A DNA stretch of 64,000 bases from an uncultured Bacteroidota bacterium (GCA_902777005.1 CACYSB010000011.1:1-64000); one strand, 5' to 3'. Numbered from the stretch's first letter, positions 36,984 to 44,943 are shown. A program made the numbers and translations. Notes: generated by a model not told the origin, from the letters alone.

Positions 36984-38659
36984 TAAGCAAATGCCGACCC
37001 TCCAAGGAACTCGCGCATGATGCTGTTGTAGGGTATGAATTTGTCGTCCACCGGCAGCAGAAGCTCCGAGAAGTCCAGCAACTGGCGTGCAATGGAGTAT
37101 TCCGAACAGTCTTCCGGTACTTGCTTGAGCAGAGGCTCGGCGTAGCGTTTCAAGACGCCAAGTTCATAGAGCAGGGCACTGTTGAACATCACATTGGCGT
37201 TCTCTTGATAGGGGAAGATGTGCTTGCGCTCGCCACGCACAACTTCAGGCCAGCGCCTGATTGTCTCGTAGGCATTCCATCCACGGAAGTTGTTGTCGCG
37301 CACTATGCGGCGCACCAGGCGGTTGTCGGTGCCGTGTATGATGTTCTGGTCGTCAATCGAGAGTTGTGTCAATGCGCTGACGTACACCTTGAATATCAGT
37401 GCCTCGTCAATCTGTGCAGTAAGCTTTGGGTTAAGGGCGTGAATACCTTCCACTACGAGGATGCTGCGGGGCCCTAATTTGAGGGTTTTTCCGCTGTAGT
37501 ATGGCTCGCCTTTGATAAAGTCGAAGGTTGGTATCTTCACCTCTTCGCCTCGGAAGAGAGCAAGCAGTTGTTCGTTCAATAGCGGAATGTCAAGGGCATC
37601 GATGCTCTCGAAGTCATATTCACCGTTTGGTAGCTTAGGAGTGCGTTCGCGTTCCATAAAGTAGTCGTCAAGCGACAGCTGGCATACGTCGTAGCCCAGC
37701 ACGCTCAGTTGTACGCTCAAACGGCGGCACGATGTGGTTTTGCCGGAACTGGAGGGCCCAGCAAGCAACACCATGCGTGCGCCGCTTTGGCGTACTTGGT
37801 CGGCTATTTCGGCGTATTTCTTCTCATGCAGTGCTTCGGCAAGCAGTATCAGTTGCTGCCCACCGCCATTGTAGACTATTCGGTTGTAGTCGGCGATGGT
37901 CGACATGTGCATCAAGTCAACCCATTGGTGGTGCTCGCGGAAGATGGAGAAGAGCTTCGGTGTGTCGGAGTAGAGCGACAGTTTGTCGGGGTGTTCGGGG
38001 TCGGCGCACTGCAGCATGTAGCCTTCCTCAAAGATCCTGAAGTCCCAGCACTGTATGCAACCTGTCGAAGGCGCCAGTTTGCCGCTTATCTTATGCACGG
38101 TGCCGTCAAGGAAGTTCATCTCAATATACAGCTGCCTCAAGTGCTCCAGAAGATAGAGTGTCTTTGGTATACGTTCGTTACGGACAAGCTCGATGGCATC
38201 GCTTAGCAGCATAGTGCGGCATACAAAGGGAATATCGGCCTCTTGTATGGCTATCATGCGCTCGCGCACGGTGCTGCACACTTCCATCTGGTTCGGCAGG
38301 TTCTCGCCCTCGATACGGCAGTAAAAGCCGTTCTGCAGCGAGTGGTCTATGTGAAGCTCTGCCTCCGGATAACAGTCTCTCACTGCTTTGTAAAGCATGA
38401 AGTGCAGCGAGTTGCGGTAAAGGCGGAAACCCTGCCTGTCGGTGATGTTGAGCAGGCGTATCGTCTTGGGGTTGTATATGCGGTACTGCAGCGGCTCAAC
38501 TTTGTTGTTGACCAATGCGCCCAGTATCGGCCACGGCGCCTTGCCATCCTTGGCCATAACGGCTTTGGTGTATTCCTCGGCTAGTTCTGCCACCTTTGTG
38601 CCTTGTGGCACCATCTTGCGCTCGCCGGTGTTGACAAGCACTATCTCTACTTCTGTCAT
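36980..38659 (-). CDS. Uridine kinase-like nucleoside kinase with TGS/ThrRS-like N-terminal region
   Basis: A 559-residue two-part protein. Residues 1 to about 260 resemble the TGS and editing-like domains of threonyl-tRNA synthetase (VEIVLVNTGERKMVPQGTKV at the start, ELHIDHSLQNGFYCRIEGEN near 101). Residues about 285-500 are a uridine/phosphoribulokinase-type P-loop kinase with Walker A LLAGPSSSGKTTSCRRL, SLDDYFMERERTP, and DIPLLNEQLLAL. This fused architecture is known in Bacteroidota and Firmicutes; the true substrate is uncertain. It overlaps the upstream peptidase gene by four bases, so the two are co-transcribed. Confidence 0.88.
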   Translation of the reverse strand: MTEVEIVLVNTGERKMVPQGTKVAELAEEYTKAVMAKDGKAPWPILGALVNNKVEPLQYRIYNPKTIRLLNITDRQGFRLYRNSLHFMLYKAVRDCYPEAELHIDHSLQNGFYCRIEGENLPNQMEVCSTVRERMIAIQEADIPFVCRTMLLSDAIELVRNERIPKTLYLLEHLRQLYIEMNFLDGTVHKISGKLAPSTGCIQCWDFRIFEEGYMLQCADPEHPDKLSLYSDTPKLFSIFREHHQWVDLMHMSTIADYNRIVYNGGGQQLILLAEALHEKKYAEIADQVRQSGARMVLLAGPSSSGKTTSCRRLSVQLSVLGYDVCQLSLDDYFMERERTPKLPNGEYDFESIDALDIPLLNEQLLALFRGEEVKIPTFDFIKGEPYYSGKTLKLGPRSILVVEGIHALNPKLTAQIDEALIFKVYVSALTQLSIDDQNIIHGTDNRLVRRIVRDNNFRGWNAYETIRRWPEVVRGERKHIFPYQENANVMFNSALLYELGVLKRYAEPLLKQVPEDCSEYSIARQLLDFSELLLPVDDKFIPYNSIMREFLGGSAFAY

Positions 38660-40053
38660 GATGCCATCGTTTCTTCAATCTCTTTGACGGTCTTGGGTAT
38701 CGGCTTGCCAAGCACGCGTGAGCCGGTCTCGGTAACAAGTATGTCGTCTTCTATGCGTATGCCGCCAAAGTCTTTCCATTTTTCAAGCTCGTCGAAGTTC
38801 ACGAAGTCCTTGCATGTGCCTTCGGCGTTCCATTTGTCTATCAGCGCCGGTATGAAGTAGCATCCGGGCTCGTCGGTGATGACGAAGCCGGGCTGCAGCT
38901 TGCGGCCGCAGCGCAGGCTGCCGAGGCCGAACTGCTCGCTGGGGCGGGTCTCCTCGTCGTAGCCCACGTTTATCTGGCCGTAGTTCTCCATGTCGTGCAC
39001 GTCGAGACCCATCATGTGGCCCAGGCCGTGGGGCATCAGCAGGCTGTGTGCGCCGTTGGCCACGATGTCGTCTACCGAGCCTTTCAGTATGCCGAGACCC
39101 TTGTAGCCTTCGGCAAGCACGCGGCTGGCGGCTTGGTGCACCTCCTTGTAGGTGATGCCGGGACGGGTGACACGCTGAGCCTCAAGGTTGGCGTTGAGCA
39201 CTATCTCGTAGATGGTCTTCTGCCGCTCGTCGAACTTGCCTCCCACCGGCACCGACCGAGTGATGTCGGAGCAGTAGTTCATCGGAGTCTCGCATCCGGC
39301 GTCCATAACCAGCATGCGGCCCACTTCCAGCTTGTTGTTGTGGCCGTGGTTGTGCAGGGTCTCGCCGTGCACGGTCATGATGATGGGGAAACTCACGGGA
39401 CCGTTGCCTTTCCATGCCTCGCCTTCCATAAAGCCAGCCAGCTCGTACTCGTAGCGGCCCGGCATAGCCAGCTTCATGGCTCCCACATGCATGTTGTAGG
39501 CTGTGGCTATGGCTTTCTCGATCTCTTCTATCTCTTCGGCGCTCTTGATGCTGCGCTGCTTGACGCATGCCAGTATCAGCTCTAGCGACGCGTGGCGGTC
39601 AACCGACGAGTTGCCCATGCCCAGCCAGTCGCCAAGGTCGGCACGTATGTCGGCACGGTACGGCGGCAAATACAGCGGCATTGGCGAACCCGTGGTGGGC
39701 GACTTCATTGCGGAAATCATTTCGCGCAGCTTCTTCAGCGGTGCGGTGTTCTCCACGCCCACGCTGGCGGCTAGCTCTGCTACACTGGGCAGTGGGCCGG
39801 TCCATATTATGTCGTCTATGTCGTAGTCGTCGGCGAAGATATAGTCTTTGCCGTTGTCACAGTCAATCACTCCAACCAGATCTTCCCTCTGCAACCCGAA
39901 GAAGTAGAGGAAAGTGCTGTCCTGGCGGAACCAATAGGTGTTGTCTTTGTAGTTGCAGGGGGCCTCATGGTTGCCCGGAATAATGATGAAGCCGTGCCCT
40001 ACGTCTTTGCGCAGTTGTTCGCGGCGTGCGATATAGGTTTCTTTCTTGAACAT
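38656..40053 (-). CDS. pepP: Xaa-Pro aminopeptidase (aminopeptidase P family)
   Basis: M24B metallopeptidase, 465 residues, that removes N-terminal residues before proline. The N-terminal aminopeptidase P domain covers about 1-160 (GFIIIPGNHEAPCNYKDNTY, QDSTFLYFFGL). The pita-bread domain holds the metal ligands MDAGCETPMNYCSDITRSVP near 255, LLMPHGLGHMMGLDVHDMEN near 345, and FVITDEPGCYFIPALID near 395. There is no signal peptide, so it is cytoplasmic. Its stop overlaps the start of the nucleoside kinase gene. No convincing promoter box was found just upstream. Confidence 0.92.
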   Translation of the reverse strand: MFKKETYIARREQLRKDVGHGFIIIPGNHEAPCNYKDNTYWFRQDSTFLYFFGLQREDLVGVIDCDNGKDYIFADDYDIDDIIWTGPLPSVAELAASVGVENTAPLKKLREMISAMKSPTTGSPMPLYLPPYRADIRADLGDWLGMGNSSVDRHASLELILACVKQRSIKSAEEIEEIEKAIATAYNMHVGAMKLAMPGRYEYELAGFMEGEAWKGNGPVSFPIIMTVHGETLHNHGHNNKLEVGRMLVMDAGCETPMNYCSDITRSVPVGGKFDERQKTIYEIVLNANLEAQRVTRPGITYKEVHQAASRVLAEGYKGLGILKGSVDDIVANGAHSLLMPHGLGHMMGLDVHDMENYGQINVGYDEETRPSEQFGLGSLRCGRKLQPGFVITDEPGCYFIPALIDKWNAEGTCKDFVNFDELEKWKDFGGIRIEDDILVTETGSRVLGKPIPKTVKEIEETMAS

Positions 40054-40121
40054 AGTTGTTGTTGTTTTTCTTTATTAACGTCTTCAATTGGTTTTTATTG
40101 TTGCGCCCTCTCAAAAATGCA

Positions 40122-40146
40122 ATATATTCTTCTTTGAAGAATATAT
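40122..40146 (-). terminator. A/T-rich hairpin, possible terminator after the radical SAM gene
   Basis: Perfect 11-bp stem ATATATTCTTC/GAAGAATATAT with a 3-base loop. On the minus strand it is followed by TGCATTTTTG, a partial T-tract. Terminator function is plausible but the stem is weak. Confidence 0.4.
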
Positions 40147-40174
40147 AATACAATGGTTGTCATATTCGGCAAGT

Positions 40175-40260
40175 CAATATCAACGCTATACCAAGTCTAT
40201 ACCAAGTCTATACTAACGCTATGGTGTTCCCTGAGTGCAACCATGGTGTTCCCATGGTGC
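40175..40260. repeat. 11-bp periodic tandem region downstream of the radical SAM gene
   Basis: Units CAATATCAACG, CTATACCAAGT, CTATACCAAGT and CTATACTAACG run from 40175 to 40218. A second set follows: ATGGTGTTCCC, TGAGTGCAACC, ATGGTGTTCCC, ATGGTGC (40221-40260). Both sets keep an 11-bp period. Confidence 0.7.
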
Positions 40261-40261
40261 T

Positions 40262-41338
40262 TTATTGCTGATTGGCTGTCAGTCGGTGGTAGTGGCAGGT
40301 GAGCAGCTCGCCGTTGTCGTCGTAGAGGTGCAGGCCGTTGCCTTCACAGTAGCGCCACACTTTACAGCTCTTGCATTGCCCTTTGTGCGCCCATGAGCGG
40401 TCGCGCATGTTTTGGAAGCGGTTCTGCCACACATTCCACAGGTCGTCGGTGTATATGCTGCCTTGGTCCATGTTGCTGCGCACCGATGTGCAACCGCTAA
40501 TGGCACCGTTGCAACGTATCGAGGCAACCTCCACACCGCTCCGGCAGTAGAAGAAGTGGTCGCGCACCTTATGCTCATAATCCCCCAGGAAGCCCTCGCA
40601 GGCATAGCTTACATGAATGCGACTGTCGTTCTCACGGCATGCCATAATGAAGTCCAATAATCCGCAGTATTGCTTATCTGTGAGCTGCAGGTCAGGGTCA
40701 TGCGCTGCACGGCCCATGGGGAAGATGCTGAAGAGGCGCCATGAGCGGACACCGAGTCCTGCAAGGTAGTCCTTGAACACAGCCAGCTGTCCTATGTTGT
40801 GCGGGTTGACACATGTCACCACGTCCCATAGTACCTCGTTCTGTGCAGCCAACAGGCGTATGGCCTCGGTGGCTTTGCCAAACGAACCGTCGTGCTGCCT
40901 CAGCCAGTTGTGCTCATCCTGCAGCCCGTCGAGGCTCACAGTGATGGAGTGCATTCCCGCCTCCATCAGGCTCTCCAGCCGCCGTGCGTCGAGCAGGTAG
41001 CCGTTGGTGACTACCCCCCAGGGGTAACCTCTGCGGTATAGTTCAAGCCCCACCACCTCGAGGTCGTTGCGCAGCAGTGCCTCGCCGCCGGTGATGATGA
41101 TGAATGTCTTGTGCGGGTCAATATGTGGCGTCAGGCTGTCTATGGCTTTCAGAAAGTCCTCCGCCGGCATGTCGGGTACCTCGGGCTGCACTCTGCAGTC
41201 GCTGCCGCAGTGGCGGCAATGCATGTTGCAGCGCAGCGTGCACTCCCAGAAGAGGCTACGCAACGGATGTAGCCGCTCGCGGTTCTTGCGCAGCCCACGC
41301 TGCAGCTCTAATCCAACACGTTGCCTGAAATCAAACAC
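40262..41338 (-). CDS. Radical SAM/SPASM enzyme of the rSAM/lipoprotein pair
   Basis: Radical S-adenosylmethionine enzyme of about 358 residues. The iron-sulfur motif is CTLRCNMHCRHCGSDC (C-x3-C-x2-C form). ITGGEALLRNDL is the SAM-binding GGE region. A C-terminal cysteine cluster (YCRSGVEVASIRCNGAISGC and CKSCKVWRYCEGN) is SPASM-like and should hold extra clusters. It matches the Bacteroidota rSAM/lipoprotein system that I know as TIGR04133; the partner lipoprotein is just upstream. The start is uncertain: the frame is open to a TTG at 41395, but that stretch is encoded by a 7-bp tandem array, so GTG at 41338 or 41347 is preferred. The modified substrate is unknown. Confidence 0.85.
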   Translation of the reverse strand: MFDFRQRVGLELQRGLRKNRERLHPLRSLFWECTLRCNMHCRHCGSDCRVQPEVPDMPAEDFLKAIDSLTPHIDPHKTFIIITGGEALLRNDLEVVGLELYRRGYPWGVVTNGYLLDARRLESLMEAGMHSITVSLDGLQDEHNWLRQHDGSFGKATEAIRLLAAQNEVLWDVVTCVNPHNIGQLAVFKDYLAGLGVRSWRLFSIFPMGRAAHDPDLQLTDKQYCGLLDFIMACRENDSRIHVSYACEGFLGDYEHKVRDHFFYCRSGVEVASIRCNGAISGCTSVRSNMDQGSIYTDDLWNVWQNRFQNMRDRSWAHKGQCKSCKVWRYCEGNGLHLYDDNGELLTCHYHRLTANQQ

Positions 41339-41347
41339 TTCACCCAC

Positions 41348-41375
41348 GTAACCAGTAATCCGTAACCTGTAACCT
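41348..41375 (-). repeat. Four 7-bp tandem units (AGGTTAC) directly after a stop codon
   Basis: Read on the minus strand: AGGTTAC, AGGTTAC, GGATTAC, TGGTTAC, beginning at the base after the lipoprotein TAA (41378-41376). It matches the array at 22162-22189 in unit, copy number and placement. Confidence 0.85.
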
Positions 41376-41915
41376 TTACCGCTCTTCCAACTCAATCTCC
41401 ATCACTTTGATGAAGGAGCCTTGGTACATTCCGTTGGCTTTACTCCTGTCGACATTGTCTACCGGCACCTCAAGCAGCTGGTTCTTATACTCGCCGTTGG
41501 CTTTGCCGTCGGTGTCTCTGACTAACACGCGCACGCTCTCTCGCGGAAGGTCTTGCGCATTCACCACGAAGCGTCCTTGGCTGTCGGTCCTCACCTCGTT
41601 TTTCTTCAGATAGCGGCGTATATTGTCCTGGTCGCCATAGATGGTGTCGGCAGTGGCGTTGAGGCCGCGTTCCAGCATGTTTATGGCCACCCCTTCCACA
41701 GGTTTGCCTTTGGCGTCTTTCACTCGGCCGCTGATATGGTAGTCCATGGTGGGCACACCATACATCAGCCTTATCTCCTCTCGAGGTTTGGGGGTGGGCT
41801 TGGGCTCCGGCTCTGGGGCTGTCAACTCCTTGGTACTGTGGCATGACGAGAATCCCATAAGGCCCATCAGCGACAGTATCAGCCAGTCTTTCAATTTCAG
41901 AATCTTTATCTTCAT
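41376..41915 (-). CDS. Lipoprotein of the rSAM/lipoprotein pair
   Basis: A 179-residue lipoprotein. The signal segment MKIKILKLKDWLILSLMGLM runs into lipobox GFSSC (Cys near residue 25), followed by a Pro/Glu linker (APEPEPKPTPKP). The mature domain begins RLMYGVPTMDYHISGRVKDA and looks like a carboxypeptidase-regulatory-type beta sandwich, with DSQGRFVV near residue 117. It corresponds to the putative lipoprotein known as TIGR04134, always found next to a radical SAM enzyme, here encoded directly downstream. Whether it is the substrate or a scaffold of that enzyme is not known. It diverges from the DAHP synthase gene. Confidence 0.85.
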   Translation of the reverse strand: MKIKILKLKDWLILSLMGLMGFSSCHSTKELTAPEPEPKPTPKPREEIRLMYGVPTMDYHISGRVKDAKGKPVEGVAINMLERGLNATADTIYGDQDNIRRYLKKNEVRTDSQGRFVVNAQDLPRESVRVLVRDTDGKANGEYKNQLLEVPVDNVDRSKANGMYQGSFIKVMEIELEER

Positions 41916-41926
41916 GCAAAAATAAC

Positions 41927-41957
41927 GTTGCTATTTGGAAAATATTGTGTATCTTTG
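41927..41957 (+). promoter_or_regulatory. Bacteroidota-type promoter for DAHP synthase/chorismate mutase
   Basis: TATCTTTG at 41950-41957 is a perfect -7 box; GTTG at 41927-41930 is a weak -33 element 19 bases upstream. The box lies inside the longest open frame, which shows that translation starts downstream at the ATG at 41980. Confidence 0.7.
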
Positions 41958-41979
41958 CACCTTGTTTAATGACAGCATT

Positions 41980-43011
41980 ATGATAAAGACTGTAATAGCA
42001 GGGCCTTGCAGCGTCGAGAGCCGCGAGCAGTTGCGGCAGGTCACAGCCGCACTCGCCGCCATGCCGCAGGTCAAACTCATCCGTGCAGGTGTGTGGAAGC
42101 CGCGCACCCGTCCCGGAGGCTTTGAAGGGCTCGGCGAACCCGCCCTGCAGTGGATGCAGGAGCTGGCGCAGGAGTTCGGCGTGCAGTATTGCTGTGAAGT
42201 GGCCAAGCCCAAGCATGTGGAGCTATGCATCCGCTACGGCATCGGCACGGTGTGGATAGGGGCTCGCACCTCCGGCAACCCTTTCATGGTGGAGGAACTA
42301 TGCTCAGCCCTCGCCGGCAGCGGCATGACGGTGATGGTGAAGAACCCCACAAGCCCTGACGTAAGCTTGTGGCTCGGGGCCATCGAGCGTGTTCTCCAGG
42401 CCGGTGTGGCGGGTGTCGGCGCTGTCCACCGCGGCTTCGCCATGTACCACAATCAGGGCTATCGCAACGCTCCGCTATGGGAAGTGCCTATGACCTTGCG
42501 GCGCGAGATGCCTGAGATACCGCTTCTGTGTGACCCCAGCCACATCGGCGGTCGTCGCGACCTGGTTGCCCAGCTCGCAAACACGGCGGCACAGTTCGAC
42601 TATGACGGCCTCATGGTCGAGGTGCATCCCGACCCAGAGTCAGCCCTCACCGACGCCCCGCAGCAGCTCACCCCCGCTGCCTTCACCGACCTGCTCTCTT
42701 CACTTTCACCTGTCGCCTCTCATCTCTCACCGGTTACCTCCCAGCAGCTCATCCCTCTGCGTCGCCAGATAGACGAGATTGACCACGAGCTGCTGTCGCT
42801 CCTTGCACGTCGCATGGAGATGTCGCGCCAGATTTCCTTTATCAAACGCGATCTCCAGATGCCTGTATACCAGTCCGGACGCTGGGCCGACGTGGTGGCC
42901 GACCGCATGGAGCAGGCTGCTGCCCTGGGCCTCGACGCCGACTTTACACGTGCCTTGCTGGAGAAGATCCACGGCGAGAGTATCCGCGTCCAGCTTGCCG
43001 ACGAGGCATAA
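41980..43011 (+). CDS. Bifunctional DAHP synthase/chorismate mutase (type II mutase)
   Basis: Fusion enzyme that both opens the shikimate pathway (DAHP synthesis) and converts chorismate to prephenate. With the ATG at 41980 it has 343 residues; the frame is open to a TTG at 41935, but the promoter -7 box lies between. The DAHP synthase part covers about 1-245 with IAGPCSVESREQ, RAGVWKPRTRPGGFEGLGE, EVAKPKH and PLLCDPSHIGGRRDLV. The AroQ-type mutase covers about 265-340 with LRRQIDEIDHELLSLLARRM. The linker between them, SPVASHLSPVTS, is encoded by a near-repeat of 21 bp. The fusion would allow prephenate-type feedback control, as known for this family. Confidence 0.93.
   Translation: MIKTVIAGPCSVESREQLRQVTAALAAMPQVKLIRAGVWKPRTRPGGFEGLGEPALQWMQELAQEFGVQYCCEVAKPKHVELCIRYGIGTVWIGARTSGNPFMVEELCSALAGSGMTVMVKNPTSPDVSLWLGAIERVLQAGVAGVGAVHRGFAMYHNQGYRNAPLWEVPMTLRREMPEIPLLCDPSHIGGRRDLVAQLANTAAQFDYDGLMVEVHPDPESALTDAPQQLTPAAFTDLLSSLSPVASHLSPVTSQQLIPLRRQIDEIDHELLSLLARRMEMSRQISFIKRDLQMPVYQSGRWADVVADRMEQAAALGLDADFTRALLEKIHGESIRVQLADEA
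42709..42750 (+). repeat. In-frame 21-bp near-repeat encoding an interdomain linker
   Basis: The linker reads S-P-V-A-S-H-L then S-P-V-T-S-Q-Q, two 7-residue units. The DNA (TCACCTGTCGCC and TCACCGGTTACC) looks like the short tandem repeats found between genes elsewhere in the window. Confidence 0.55.
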
Positions 43012-43083
43012 AACAACAACCTCCGCCCTTGTGGGTGGAGGCTGTCGCACTTTAGACTATTATGAAAAAAACTTTTCCCTTGT

Positions 43084-43341
43084 TTATTCAGCGGGAACAA
43101 CGCTGACATAGCTGCGGTCCTCGCGGCCTTTGTGGAATTTCACCACGCCGTCGATGAGGGCGTACAGCGTGTGGTCCTTGCCCATGCCGACGTTCTGGCC
43201 GGGGTTGTGGGCGGTGCCGCGCTGGCGGACGATGATGTTACCGGCGACGCATTTCTGACCGCCAAAAATCTTAACGCCTAAGCGTTTGCTTTCGGATTCA
43301 CGACCGTTGCTGGAACTACCAACACCTTTTTTGTGTGCCAT
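43084..43341 (-). CDS. rpmA: 50S ribosomal protein L27
   Basis: Large-subunit ribosomal protein near the peptidyl-transferase centre, 85 residues. The start [20 protein letters not shown] and the later stretch [20 protein letters not shown] are diagnostic. The N-terminus starts directly with MAHKKG, without the cleavable extension seen in Firmicutes. It follows rplU by 28 bases on the same strand, the universal rplU-rpmA order. Confidence 0.97.
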   Translation of the reverse strand: MAHKKGVGSSSNGRESESKRLGVKIFGGQKCVAGNIIVRQRGTAHNPGQNVGMGKDHTLYALIDGVVKFHKGREDRSYVSVVPAE

Positions 43342-43369
43342 ATTGTTTCTTGTTTTTAACGGTTAGACA

Positions 43370-43678
43370 TTAGTTGATGCTGTCAATCTTGATCTGGGTC
43401 AAGTAGTCGCGGTGACCGTTCATCTTCTGATAGCCTTTGCGACGGATTTTCTTGAACACCAAAACTTTATCGCCCTTGAGATGGCGGATGACAGTGGCCT
43501 TGACGTTTGCGCCTGCAATGTAAGGTTTGCCAACCTCGATTTTGCCATCATTGTCTTTAAGCATCACGGTGTCAAAAGAGACTTCGCTACCCTCGTCGTT
43601 GTGGAGGCGGTTGACGAAGATCTTCTGATCTTGGGCGACCTTGAATTGCTTGCCTGCGATTTCTACGATTGCGTACAT
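43370..43678 (-). CDS. rplU: 50S ribosomal protein L21
   Basis: Large-subunit ribosomal protein, 102 residues. MYAIVEIAGKQFKVAQDQKI at the start and VFKKIRRKGYQKMNGHRDYL near the end are typical. It is the first gene of the rplU-rpmA operon and has a strong promoter upstream (43751-43783). Confidence 0.97.
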   Translation of the reverse strand: MYAIVEIAGKQFKVAQDQKIFVNRLHNDEGSEVSFDTVMLKDNDGKIEVGKPYIAGANVKATVIRHLKGDKVLVFKKIRRKGYQKMNGHRDYLTQIKIDSIN

Positions 43679-43750
43679 TTTCTTTTATTTGTTTGTTTTT
43701 TAATTGTTTCCAACGGTTTGTGGACTCTTTTTACCCCACAAATCGGATTG

Positions 43751-43783
43751 CAAAGATACGAACATTTTTTTAACTGGCAAAAA
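43751..43783 (-). promoter_or_regulatory. Strong Bacteroidota-type promoter for rplU-rpmA
   Basis: On the minus strand TTTTTG (43783-43778), exactly 19 bases, then TATCTTTG (43758-43751). This is the best match to the Bacteroidota consensus in the window. The leader to rplU is about 70 bases. Confidence 0.88.
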
Positions 43784-43810
43784 TATTTTTCTTTTTTTCG
43801 TCTTTTCCCC

Positions 43811-43918
43811 TCTCTGCACCCCCTCCGTATCCGGTCCGACTCCTCTCCGACAAAAAACCGTTAAACAACCGTAGAACAGTCGGAGCGACTACGGAGCGGG
43901 TACGGGGCGGGTACGTGG
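43811..43918. repeat. Dispersed hairpin repeat family 1, copy C (overlaps the DUF4249 gene end)
   Basis: Core from CTCCGACAAAAAACCG through TTAAACAACCGTAG to AACAGTCGGAG, followed by 11-bp arms ACTACGGAGCGGGTACGG. The DUF4249 stop codon (43891-43889) lies inside this copy. Confidence 0.85.
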
Positions 43919-44908
43919 AAGCTTGGATGGCATAGGTATGGGGATATCCGGGGTGTTGAATTGGATCAGGGTGTCGGTCATGAAGGTATGGCTCCACTTG
44001 GCGCTGCCGGCAAAGATGCCCACGGCTCCCGTGACGTTGCTGTAGGCCTGCGACTGCTCGGCGAAGTAGGAGCCAATGCTGTTGGCACGCGCGACGCTGA
44101 TGAGGTATTTCATGCGGGCCGGCGTGATGCTTTCCAAGGTGATGGTGTACCAGTGCTTGAAGTCCTGTGTGTCGTTGACCACCTCGTTGGTGTCTTTGTA
44201 GATGGGTATGAAGAGGTTGATGGGGTAGTCTGTGCGGCCGTCAATCTGGCGGTCGGTGAACATGAGGCTTGAGTAGAGGTAGCCGCCGAGGGGCAGGTTG
44301 GGCGACACGTCGTTGGAGGTTATGTCGTTGTTGTCGTTGAGTATGAAGTATGTATGGCTTACGGTGTCGATGGTGCGGTAGCGTTGGCTGTACACTTCGT
44401 GGCGCATGCCGCTGTCGCGTACGGTGACGGTGAGCTGGTAGTATTCGGCGAAGCCGGCGTTGTCGCTGAGCTGCGGTGTGGCGGTGATGAAGTTGAATGT
44501 CGGGCTGGCCCAGGCAACGAGGAAGTTGAGCTTCACCTTGGGCACTGGCGGCACATAGGTCTCGGCAGTGACCTCGCCCTTGGGGGTGCTGATGACGGCC
44601 CTCAGCTGGTCGCCGGAGCGCAGCGTGTCGGGGAAGAAGTAGTTGCAGCGCCCCACGCTGTCGGGGTAGAGGGGCACGCCGTTGCGCCACAGAGTGACGG
44701 TGGCACCGGCTACGGGGTGTGTGGCTACGGTGTCGAGGAAAAAGGCCGTGCTGCTGAAGTTGAGGAAAGCACGCTTGCCTGCCTGTGGCACGCCGTTGAG
44801 CACCATCAGCCCGTTGCCGTCGCTGTCGTCGATGTCAAGCACCTTCTCGCACCCGCCGAGCAGCAGCGCCGCAGCTATCATGATGATGGTGTATGTCGTA
44901 TGTTTCAT
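43889..44908 (-). CDS. DUF4249 family lipoprotein
   Basis: Predicted outer-membrane lipoprotein of 339 residues. The signal peptide runs into lipobox LLLGGC (Cys near residue 20). The mature part starts EKVLDIDDSDGNGLMVLNGV and has PVAGATVTLWRNG near 70 and a pattern of beta strands, as in DUF4249 proteins, which pair with TonB-dependent receptors. The receptor gene is directly upstream (35-base gap), so the two probably form an uptake complex. The last residues (PSKLPRTRPVPAP) and the stop codon are encoded by a copy of the dispersed hairpin repeat, so the original C-terminus may have been replaced. Confidence 0.85.
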   Translation of the reverse strand: MKHTTYTIIMIAAALLLGGCEKVLDIDDSDGNGLMVLNGVPQAGKRAFLNFSSTAFFLDTVATHPVAGATVTLWRNGVPLYPDSVGRCNYFFPDTLRSGDQLRAVISTPKGEVTAETYVPPVPKVKLNFLVAWASPTFNFITATPQLSDNAGFAEYYQLTVTVRDSGMRHEVYSQRYRTIDTVSHTYFILNDNNDITSNDVSPNLPLGGYLYSSLMFTDRQIDGRTDYPINLFIPIYKDTNEVVNDTQDFKHWYTITLESITPARMKYLISVARANSIGSYFAEQSQAYSNVTGAVGIFAGSAKWSHTFMTDTLIQFNTPDIPIPMPSKLPRTRPVPAP

Positions 44909-44912
44909 TTGT

Positions 44913-44942
44913 CTTATCTCCTTATCTTCTTATCTTCTTACT
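44913..44942 (-). repeat. Tandem 8-bp units (CTTATCTC) between TonB receptor and DUF4249 genes
   Basis: On the plus strand CTTATCTC, CTTATCTT, CTTATCTT and a partial CTTACT fill nearly the whole gap between the receptor stop and the DUF4249 start. The unit recurs at 49818-49841. Confidence 0.75.
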
Positions 44943-44943
44943 A

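Noticed and set aside
41916..41924. Leaderless promoter for the rSAM-associated lipoprotein (TATTTTTG one base before its ATG)
   Set aside because: The box is too close to the start for the usual spacing and no TTTG lies 19 bases upstream; it is more likely chance A/T sequence.
43020..43041. CCTCCGCCC/GGGTGGAGG hairpin after the DAHP synthase gene as a terminator
   Set aside because: The stem is good but no T-tract follows on either strand, so it is not listed as a terminator.
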